Assembly (NCBI GenBank): GCA_004556255.1
Contig: SFHY01000035.1
Location: 1-10,003, forward strand
Source of the DNA: Lactobacillus delbrueckii
Lineage (GTDB): Bacteria; Bacillota; Bacilli; Lactobacillales; Lactobacillaceae
DNA: 10,003 bases
Direction of reading: 5' to 3'
In this document: positions 1-5,149 of the stretch, one piece after another
How positions within the stretch are numbered: the stretch's first letter is position 1
Layout of the letters: every line of letters starts with the position of its first letter
The notes under the pieces: generated by a model
The model's input: the letters and a program-made list of their open reading frames with translations, nothing else
The model's database searches: none
Told to the model about the DNA's origin: nothing
Translations under genes and position numbers: made by a program

Positions 1-318
1 AAGCTGAGCTGCTACAGAAGCGGCAGTTGAAGTTGATGACTTGTTGTCGCTGACATACAGCTTAACCTTATAAGTCTTGCCGCCGATCTTGACGCCCTTC
101 TTGTTGATTTCTTGAGCTGCTAAAGCAACACCCTTCTTTTCTTGTTGGCCGTAGCTGGCAACTGCACCAGAAAGTTCCAGGTTGACCCCGATTCTGATCG
201 TGTTGTCGCTGGCCTTATTACCAGAGTTTGAGCTGGTCTTGGCGGTTGCACAGCCAGTCAGGGCTGCAGCGGACATCATAGTTGCGGCTGCTAAGCCGAA
301 AGCTTTCTTGAATTGCAT
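1..318 (-). CDS. Liv-type ABC transporter solute-binding lipoprotein (3' part outside window)
   Basis: Only the first 106 codons are present; the gene runs off the left edge. The N-terminus is a lipoprotein signal peptide: MQFKK, a hydrophobic Ala/Met-rich stretch, then the lipobox LTGC with the lipidated Cys at residue 23. A Ser/Asn/Lys-rich linker follows, then IRIGVNLELSG (about residues 41-51), a Tyr-Gly-Gln-Gln segment and ALAAQEINKKG. That pattern is typical of the Peripla_BP_6 / LivJ-LivK family, which binds branched-chain or related amino acids for an ABC importer. The protein would sit anchored to the outer face of the membrane. Permease and ATPase genes would be expected further left but are not visible. 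ATG at 318 is chosen because a modest GGGGA purine run lies 9 nt upstream; the in-frame ATG at 333 has no ribosome binding site. The upstream leader region suggests control by transcription attenuation. The family call is good, but the exact ligand cannot be read from this fragment. Confidence 0.85.
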   Translation of the reverse strand, partial: MQFKKAFGLAAATMMSAAALTGCATAKTSSNSGNKASDNTIRIGVNLELSGAVASYGQQEKKGVALAAQEINKKGVKIGGKTYKVKLYVSDNKSSTSTAASVAAQL

Positions 319-327
319 AATGAATTT

Positions 328-331
328 CCCC
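328..331 (-). promoter_or_regulatory. Weak ribosome binding site of the liv-type lipoprotein gene
   Basis: A GGGG(A) run lies 9 nt upstream of the ATG at 318. It is poorer than the GGAGG sites of the pur genes, but no purine-rich run precedes the alternative ATG at 333, so it favours the start at 318. The run overlaps that upstream in-frame ATG. Confidence 0.5.
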
Positions 332-386
332 ATTTCAATCAAATATATTAGATTCCAAATTCTTTCTTAACACTTAAACCTAAATT

Positions 387-419
387 AAAAAGGTCTTCAC
401 TCATCCTGTGAGTGAAGAC
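387..419 (-). terminator. Intrinsic terminator inside the liv-type leader (putative attenuator)
   Basis: On the minus strand GTCTTCACTCA (419-409) and TGAGTGAAGAC (403-393) form a perfect 11-bp stem with a 5-nt loop (CAGGA). One C and then five T residues (391-387) follow, which is the layout of a rho-independent terminator. It lies about 62 nt after the leader peptide stop and about 70 nt before the lipoprotein start. It is therefore inside the transcript of that gene rather than behind a full-length gene, which is why it is read as an attenuator. Bases 415-407 of its 5' arm and loop can alternatively pair with 449-441. Confidence 0.8.
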
Positions 420-481
420 TCTTAATCCGGATCATTGAGCTCACTCACAAACGCAGACGAAGAAGAGCTCACACAGAGCTC
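393..481 (-). promoter_or_regulatory. Alternative-pairing region of putative transcription attenuator
   Basis: Four segments can be seen in the minus-strand RNA. Segment 1 is GAGCTC at 481-476, which includes the G of the leader stop codon. Segment 2 is GAGCTC at 470-465. Segment 3 is 449-437, which includes TGTGAGTGA and a third GAGCTC. Segment 4 is the terminator hairpin at 419-393. 1:2 gives a 6-bp hairpin with a 5-nt loop. 2:3 gives a 6-bp stem using 470-465 and 442-437. 3:4 pairs 449-441 with 415-407 over 9 perfect base pairs and would destroy the terminator. Segment 3 cannot pair fully with both 2 and 4, so the structures compete. The pairings are read directly from the sequence; their regulatory use is inference. 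Confidence 0.65.
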
Positions 482-561
482 TACATAATTTGCAAGAGAG
501 TAATGACGGCAGCTGAGAACAGCATGGCATTATTCATTTGTTGACACATTTGACATTTCAT
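481..561 (-). CDS. 26-residue leader peptide upstream of the liv-type lipoprotein gene
   Basis: This small ORF starts with ATG at 561 and ends with TAG at 483-481. It has an AAGGAG ribosome binding site 9 nt upstream and a consensus-like promoter before that, so it is probably translated. The peptide begins MKCQMCQQMNNAM and ends VITLLQIM. It has five Met (positions 1, 5, 9, 13, 26), two Cys (3 and 6, as CxxC), four Gln, and a hydrophobic second half with Leu14, Val19, Ile20, Leu22, Leu23 and Ile25. The stop codon touches the first of a set of competing hairpins ending in an intrinsic terminator, the arrangement of amino-acid biosynthesis attenuators. Branched-chain codons near the end fit a Liv-type transporter; the Met/Cys-rich first half would fit sulfur amino acids. 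A functional micropeptide is an alternative. No homologue is recognised. Confidence 0.7.
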   Translation of the reverse strand: MKCQMCQQMNNAMLFSAAVITLLQIM

Positions 562-572
562 AATTCTCAGCT
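511..572 (-). repeat. Inverted repeat enclosing the leader peptide start
   Basis: AGCTGAGAA at 572-564 is perfectly complementary over 9 bp to TTCTCAGCT at 519-511. The 5' arm takes in the last two bases of the AAGGAG ribosome binding site and the spacer. The 3' arm is exactly codons 15-17 (Phe-Ser-Ala) of the leader peptide. If formed, the stem would enclose the start codon and partly mask the ribosome binding site; a translating ribosome would open it. The pairing is seen; its function is inferred. Confidence 0.5.
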
Positions 573-576
573 CCTT
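571..576 (-). promoter_or_regulatory. Ribosome binding site of the leader peptide
   Basis: AAGGAG sits 9 nt upstream of the ATG at 561. It is a near-perfect match to the anti-Shine-Dalgarno sequence and is the main reason for believing that the 26-codon ORF is translated. It is stronger than the site in front of the lipoprotein itself. Confidence 0.75.
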
Positions 577-595
577 TTAATTTTAAGTTGCTTTT

Positions 596-624
596 ATTTT
601 ATTTAACTTTAGTCTTAATGTCAA
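596..624 (-). promoter_or_regulatory. Sigma-70/SigA-type promoter for the leader and liv-type gene
   Basis: The -35 box TTGACA (624-619) is perfect, the spacer is 17 nt, and the -10 box TAAAAT (601-596) has one mismatch to TATAAT. Upstream of the -35 (about 628-657) the DNA is very A/T rich with A-tracts, resembling an UP element. Transcription would start near 589, giving a roughly 28-nt 5' UTR before the leader peptide and a roughly 270-nt leader before the lipoprotein. The promoter lies beyond the purD terminator, so this is an independent transcription unit. Confidence 0.8.
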
Positions 625-661
625 GCTCATTTATCATTTTTGTTTAATTTTTATTTTGGGT

Positions 662-691
662 AAAAGAAAAAGGAGCCGGTGGCTCCTTTTT
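662..691 (-). terminator. Intrinsic terminator of the pur operon, after purD
   Basis: On the minus strand AAAAAGGAGCC (691-681) pairs with GGCTCCTTTTT (677-667) in an 11-bp stem with a 3-nt loop, followed by C and TTTT (666-662). It begins 4 nt after the purD stop codon. Because the stem has A runs on one side and T runs on the other, it could also act in the opposite direction, but no plus-strand gene is seen to use it. Confidence 0.88.
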
Positions 692-695
692 AGCT

Positions 696-1961
696 TTAAA
701 ACTGCTTGCCGGTTGCCCGGTAGCCGATATCGTGCCGGTAGAAAGTCTGCGGGATATCCAGCTTGGCCAGGTAGGCATAAACGTGTTCTTGCGCTTCTTT
801 TAAGCCGGCAGCTTCCGCCCGGACCATCAAGATCCGGCCGCCGCTGCCGGCCAAATCATCAGCCGGGCCGGTTACGTTGGCATAGTCAACGAAAATGCCG
901 TCTTCAGCTGGCAATTGGCCCAGTTTTTGCCCCTTGAGCGGCTTCTTCGGATAGCCTTCAGCCGCCAAAATGACTCCGAGAACTGCCTCATCCTTTTCTT
1001 CAACGGCTGGCATTTCCTCGTCATTTACGCAGGCGTCAACCAGTTCCGCAAAGTCGCTCTTCAAGCGCGGCAAGACAACTTCCGTTTCCGGGTCACCCAG
1101 GCGGACATTGTATTCGATCATTTTCGGCCCCTGCTTGGTCATCATGAGGCCCAGATACAAAACGCCGTGGTAGTCATAGCCGCCAGCGAGAAGCCCCTTG
1201 GCCGTTGGTTCAACCAGCTGGTCAACGATTTCCTGGTATTCAGCCTGGCTCAATTGCGGAACCGGGCTGTATGACCCCATCCCGCCGGTGTTCGGCCCCT
1301 TGTCGCCGTCATAGGCCCGCTTGTGATCCTGGGCCAGGGGCAGAAGGCGATACTTGCCCCCCTGCATAACGGCAAAGACAGAGTATTCCGGGCCAGTTAG
1401 GAGTTCTTCAAGAACTACCTGCTTTTGCCCCTTGGCAAACATTTCTGTCAAAGTACTTTCCGCCGTTTCCTGGTCTTCAGCGATGACTACGCCTTTCCCG
1501 CCGGCCAGGCCGTCTTCTTTCAAAACGACTGGCAGGCCAAAGTCTGGCAAGGCAGTAATGGCAGTTTCTGCACTCTGGAAGGTTTCATAGCGCGGGTGCG
1601 GGACCTGGTATTTTTCCATAAACTGCAGAGCATAGTCTTTTGACCCTTCCAATTGGGCTGCTCTGGCATTTGGCCCGAAGATCTTCAAGTCAAAGGCATG
1701 GAAGTAGTCAACGATCCCGGCGACCAAGGCATCTTCCGGGCCCACAAAGGTCCAGGCAATATCTTCCTTAATAGCAAAGTCCTTCAAGGCCTTGAAATCA
1801 TCTTCCGGAATACCGGTGGCTTTAACGCCGATTTCGGCCATGCCGGAGTTGCCCGGAGCACAAAAGACTTCAGCAACATGCGGGCTCTTCTTCAAAGCGC
1901 GGGCAACGGCGAATTCCCGGCCGCCAGACCCGACTACCAAAATTTTCAGCTTGTCTTTCAT
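696..1961 (-). CDS. purD: Phosphoribosylamine-glycine ligase (GAR synthetase)
   Basis: Step 2 of IMP synthesis: a cytosolic ATP-grasp enzyme joins 5-phosphoribosylamine and glycine to give GAR. The 421 residues match the usual full length. The N-terminal domain opens with the nucleotide-binding-like GSGGRE (residues 11-16). FGPNARAAQLEGSK (96-109) leads into the ATP-grasp region, with the ATP-binding loop EDGLAGGKGVV around 149-159. DHKRAYDGDKGPNTGGMG lies at 212-229, and the family signature RLGDPETEVV at 287-296 carries the metal-binding acidic residues. It is the last gene of the operon. Its AAAAGGG ribosome binding site overlaps the purH stop codon, the intergenic gap is 15 nt, and an intrinsic terminator follows at once. 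Nothing essential appears to be missing. Confidence 0.97.
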   Translation of the reverse strand: MKDKLKILVVGSGGREFAVARALKKSPHVAEVFCAPGNSGMAEIGVKATGIPEDDFKALKDFAIKEDIAWTFVGPEDALVAGIVDYFHAFDLKIFGPNARAAQLEGSKDYALQFMEKYQVPHPRYETFQSAETAITALPDFGLPVVLKEDGLAGGKGVVIAEDQETAESTLTEMFAKGQKQVVLEELLTGPEYSVFAVMQGGKYRLLPLAQDHKRAYDGDKGPNTGGMGSYSPVPQLSQAEYQEIVDQLVEPTAKGLLAGGYDYHGVLYLGLMMTKQGPKMIEYNVRLGDPETEVVLPRLKSDFAELVDACVNDEEMPAVEEKDEAVLGVILAAEGYPKKPLKGQKLGQLPAEDGIFVDYANVTGPADDLAGSGGRILMVRAEAAGLKEAQEHVYAYLAKLDIPQTFYRHDIGYRATGKQF

Positions 1962-1976
1962 TTTTTATCAGCCCTT

Positions 1977-3518
1977 TTAGTGTCTAAAGTGACGAACGCC
2001 AGTGAAGACCATGGCAATGCCGTACTTGTTGGCCATGTCGATGGATTCCTGGTCACGGACAGACCCGCCTGGCTGCACGATGGCCTTGATGCCGTGCTTG
2101 CCGGCGTATTCAACGCAGTCGCTGAACGGGAAGAAGGCATCGCTGGCGATGACTGCCCGGTCGTCCAGGGCTTCTGCCGCGTGGTCGATGGCAATCTTTT
2201 CAGAGTCGATCCGGTTTGGCTGGCCGGCCCCAACGCCCAGGGTCCGTTCATTGTTGGCCACGACGATGGCGTTAGACTTAGTGTGCTTGACCGCCTTCCA
2301 GGCAAAGAGGAGAGTTTCCAGCTGCTCTTGCGTTGGCTTGGCTTCAGTTACGCATTCCCAGTCAGCGAAGTCTTCGTCCAGAACATCCTGGTCTTGCACC
2401 AGCAAACCGCCCATGACGGATACAGTTTCCTTGCTGGTTGCTTCGTCCTTCTTGCTGAAGTCCAGCTTAAGGATCCGGAGGTTCTTCTTCTTGGTCTTCA
2501 AGGCAGCCAAAGCATCTTCATCGTAGTCTGGCGCGATGATGATTTCCAGGAAGATCTTGTGCATCTTTTCAGCAGTTGCCAGGTCAACCTTCCGGTTCAA
2601 GGCAATTACCCCGCCAAAAATTGATACAGGGTCAGCAGCGTAAGCACGGTCCCAGGCTTCTTCCAAAGTATCCCCTTGGCCGATCCCGCATGGGTTCATG
2701 TGCTTCATGGCCACGACAGTTGGCTTGCTAAATTCGCGGACGCATCTCAAGGCTTCATCAGCATCCTTGATGTTGTTGTAGGACAGCTGCTTGCCGTTTA
2801 ATTGTTCAGCCTGCAGAACAGAGAAGGACTTTGGCAGGGCATCTTCGTAGAGCCAGGCCTTTTGGTGGCTGTTTTCCCCATAGCGCATAGCTTCCTTTAA
2901 GTCGTAAGTCAAAGTCAGCTTTTCCGGAGCAGTTTCGCCGGCCTTTTCAGTCAGGTATTGGGAAATCAAGGCATCGTATGAAGCAGTCAGGCGGAAGGCC
3001 TTAGCCGCTAACTTAGCCCGGGTTTCCAGGCTGGTAGAACCGGCTTTTTCAATTTCAGCCAAAACCTGGTCGTAGTCGGCTTGGTCAACCACGATAGTCA
3101 CGTCGCGGTAGTTCTTGGAAGCTGACCGCACCATGCTTGGGCCGCCGATATCAATGTTTTCGATGGCTTCAGCCAGGGTCACGTCAGGTTTTTCAATAGT
3201 TTGCTTGAATGGGTAGAGGTTAACGCAAACCAGGTCAATTGGCGTAATCTTGTGTTCCTTCAAGGTTGCCACGTGTTCCGGCAATTCCCGCCGGGCCAGG
3301 AGGCCGCCGTGGATGTAGGGATTCAAGGTCTTAACCCGGCCGTCAAGAATTTCCGGGAAGCCAGTCACATCTTCAACTGAAATAGTTGGGATGCCGGCTT
3401 CGTCCAAAACCCGCTTGGTACCGCCAGTTGACACGATTTCGTAATCATTGGCTACCAGGCCCTTGACGAAAGGAACCAAGTTGGTCTTGTCTGAAACACT
3501 TACAAGTGCACGCTTCAT
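1977..3518 (-). CDS. purH: Bifunctional AICAR formyltransferase / IMP cyclohydrolase
   Basis: This enzyme carries out the last two steps to IMP: formylation of AICAR by 10-formyl-THF, then ring closure of FAICAR. The 513-residue length is standard. The N-terminal MGS-like cyclohydrolase domain (about 1-145) shows VSVSDKT (7-12 region), STGGTKR (30-36) and GRVKTLNPYIHGG (60-72). The transferase domain follows, with RYGENSHQ (212-219), the catalytic Lys272-His273 pair in AMKHMNPCG (270-278), KHTKSNAIV (411-419) and the conserved C-terminus FTGVRHFRH. The start ATG directly abuts the purN stop (TAAATG), with a GAGGAG site at 3533-3528 inside the end of purN, which suggests coupled translation. 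Together with PurN it makes the pathway depend on formyl-folate. Confidence 0.97.
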   Translation of the reverse strand: MKRALVSVSDKTNLVPFVKGLVANDYEIVSTGGTKRVLDEAGIPTISVEDVTGFPEILDGRVKTLNPYIHGGLLARRELPEHVATLKEHKITPIDLVCVNLYPFKQTIEKPDVTLAEAIENIDIGGPSMVRSASKNYRDVTIVVDQADYDQVLAEIEKAGSTSLETRAKLAAKAFRLTASYDALISQYLTEKAGETAPEKLTLTYDLKEAMRYGENSHQKAWLYEDALPKSFSVLQAEQLNGKQLSYNNIKDADEALRCVREFSKPTVVAMKHMNPCGIGQGDTLEEAWDRAYAADPVSIFGGVIALNRKVDLATAEKMHKIFLEIIIAPDYDEDALAALKTKKKNLRILKLDFSKKDEATSKETVSVMGGLLVQDQDVLDEDFADWECVTEAKPTQEQLETLLFAWKAVKHTKSNAIVVANNERTLGVGAGQPNRIDSEKIAIDHAAEALDDRAVIASDAFFPFSDCVEYAGKHGIKAIVQPGGSVRDQESIDMANKYGIAMVFTGVRHFRH

Positions 3519-4100
3519 TTATTTGTTCTCCTCTTCAAATTTCAGCAAAGCTTTTCTCAAGGCTTCCGGATACAGGTGGTGTTCACATTCGTGAATTCTT
3601 GCTTCCAGAGTATCAACCGTGTCGTCGTCGTAGATCGGCACGTGCTTTTGAGCAATGGCCGGACCAGAATCCAGGCCAGAGTCGATGTAGTGAACCGTTA
3701 CCCCGGTTTCAGCCGGGTGGTCGGCAAAGGCCCGTTCAATTGAGTGCAGGCCTGGGTAAGCCGGCAAATATGCCGGGTGAAGGTTGACGATTCTGCCTTC
3801 ATATTCATTCAAAATCGTTGGCCCGATCACCCGCATGTAGCCAGCCAGGGCAATAAAGTCGATTTGGTAGTCCTTTAAGACCTGAAGGATCTTTTCTTCG
3901 TACTTTTGCTTGCTGCCGCAGGACTTGACCGTAAAAGTCACTACCGGGGTGTGGAATTTTTCCGCCCGCTTGATCACCGGAGCGTCCGGATGGTCACAAA
4001 AGAGCAGGGCAAGGTCGCCGGGCAGGTCGCCCTTTTGAAAATGTTCGGCCAGAACCTCATAGTTAGTTCCGTTGCCGGATGCAAAAATTGCTACTTTCAT
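3519..4100 (-). CDS. purN: Phosphoribosylglycinamide formyltransferase (GAR transformylase)
   Basis: Step 3: transfer of a formyl group from 10-formyl-THF to GAR. At 193 residues it is a typical folate-dependent PurN, not the ATP/formate-dependent PurT. The phosphate-binding N-terminus reads FASGNGTNYE (6-15). The catalytic residues can be seen: Asn107 and His109 in NLHPAYLPAYPG (107-118), and Asp144 in LDSGPAIAQ (143-151), matching Asn106, His108 and Asp144 of the E. coli enzyme. ALAGYMR (84-90) is the usual folate-site segment. The AGG-containing ribosome binding site overlaps the purM stop codon, with an 8-nt gap between the two genes. The gene ends in the GAGGAG-bearing codons that serve purH. 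Confidence 0.96.
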   Translation of the reverse strand: MKVAIFASGNGTNYEVLAEHFQKGDLPGDLALLFCDHPDAPVIKRAEKFHTPVVTFTVKSCGSKQKYEEKILQVLKDYQIDFIALAGYMRVIGPTILNEYEGRIVNLHPAYLPAYPGLHSIERAFADHPAETGVTVHYIDSGLDSGPAIAQKHVPIYDDDTVDTLEARIHECEHHLYPEALRKALLKFEEENK

Positions 4101-4108
4101 TATTCTAC

Positions 4109-5149
4109 CTATTTGATAATGATCTTCTCGCCGTCGGTTCTCTCACTCAAGTAGCCAACTTCAAAGACCTTTTCGCCACTTGCCAAAAGCAGCTGCTTGG
4201 CTTCTTCCTTCTTGTCAGCTGGTACCGCCAGGATCATCCCCAGACCCATGTTGAAGGTCTGCCAGCAGTCATCGTCTGACAAATTGCCGACTTGCTTGAG
4301 GTAGTTGAAGATGTCCGGGACTTCCCAGCTGCCAGCGCTAATTTCTGCTCGCAGGCCGTCATTGAACATCCGTGGCACGTTTTCAATGAGGCCGCCACCG
4401 GTGATGTGAGCCACGCCGTGAACCAGGCCCTGCTTGATCAAAGGCAAAACGGACTTAATGTAGATTCTGGTTGGAGCCAGGAGACTTTCGCCCACGCTCT
4501 TGCCCTTCAATTCAGCTGGCTTGTCAGTCAGCTTGACGTCATGGTCCTTAAAGAGAATCTTACGAACCAAGGAAAAGCCATTGGAGTGGACCCCGCTTGA
4601 AGCCAGGCCCAAGAGAACGTCACCAGCTTGCGGAGTGTCAACAGACAAAAGGCGGTCTTTTTCGGCCACCCCAACCGTAAAGCCGGCCAGGTCGTATTCA
4701 TCTGGGGCGTACATGTCCGGCATTTCCGCGGTTTCACCGCCGATCAAGCTGGCTCCGGCCTGCTTGCAGCCTTCAGCCACGCCCTGGACAACTGATGCCA
4801 AGAGGGCTGGATTATTGTGCCCGCAGGCGATGTAGTCCAGGAAGAAGAGCGGTTCTGCCCCTTGAGCCAGGACGTCGTTGACGCACATAGCCACCACGTC
4901 AATACCGACGGTGTCATTTTTGTCCATCTTTTGGGCAATCATTAGCTTGGTGCCGACCCCGTCAGTCCCGGAAACCAGGACCGGGTGGTCATAGCCCAAG
5001 GAATCAAGGTCAAACAGGCCGCCAAAGCCGCCGATATTGCCAACGTAGCCTGGCCGCTTGGTTGAGGCTACCGCCCCCTTGATCCGCCGTACCAGTTCAT
5101 AGCCGGCATTAACGTCAACGCCTGCATCCTTATAGCGATTCACGATCAT
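4109..5149 (-). CDS. purM: Phosphoribosylformylglycinamidine cyclo-ligase (AIR synthetase)
   Basis: Step 5: ATP-dependent ring closure of FGAM to AIR. It belongs to the same ATP-binding superfamily as PurL. The 346 residues are full length. Motifs include SGTDGVGTKL (60-69), CVNDVLAQGAEPLFFLDY (89-106), IGGETAEMP (136-144), GLASSGVHSNG (181-191), HITGGGL (248-254) and FNMGLGM (299-305), all characteristic of the family. The start ATG overlaps the purF stop in an ATGA junction (5149-5146), so reinitiation or coupling is likely. Confidence 0.97.
   Translation of the reverse strand: MIVNRYKDAGVDVNAGYELVRRIKGAVASTKRPGYVGNIGGFGGLFDLDSLGYDHPVLVSGTDGVGTKLMIAQKMDKNDTVGIDVVAMCVNDVLAQGAEPLFFLDYIACGHNNPALLASVVQGVAEGCKQAGASLIGGETAEMPDMYAPDEYDLAGFTVGVAEKDRLLSVDTPQAGDVLLGLASSGVHSNGFSLVRKILFKDHDVKLTDKPAELKGKSVGESLLAPTRIYIKSVLPLIKQGLVHGVAHITGGGLIENVPRMFNDGLRAEISAGSWEVPDIFNYLKQVGNLSDDDCWQTFNMGLGMILAVPADKKEEAKQLLLASGEKVFEVGYLSERTDGEKIIIK

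Noticed and set aside
319..333. ATG at 333 as the lipoprotein start
   Set aside because: It is in frame but has no purine-rich site upstream; the start at 318 has GGGGA at 9 nt and gives a normal signal peptide.
341..377. A second promoter between the attenuator and the lipoprotein start
   Set aside because: TAATAT-like -10 sequences occur in this A/T-rich stretch, but candidate -35 boxes lie at poor spacing (14 or 21 nt), so nothing stands out from background composition.
387..589. T-box or SAM-type riboswitch in the liv-type leader
   Set aside because: No T-box consensus (AGGGTGG...ACCGCG-like) or recognisable SAM riboswitch core is visible, and the translated small ORF with competing hairpins explains the leader better.
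656..937. A plus-strand open frame running from the terminator into purD
   Set aside because: It is Arg/Pro-rich low-complexity translation antisense to purD and spans the terminator hairpin, with no family resemblance.
1653..2624. A 323-codon open frame on the plus strand opposite purD and purH
   Set aside because: It is antisense to two genes with unmistakable family motifs, has no ribosome binding site or recognisable domain, and is explained by the strong G/C third-position bias of the coding strand.
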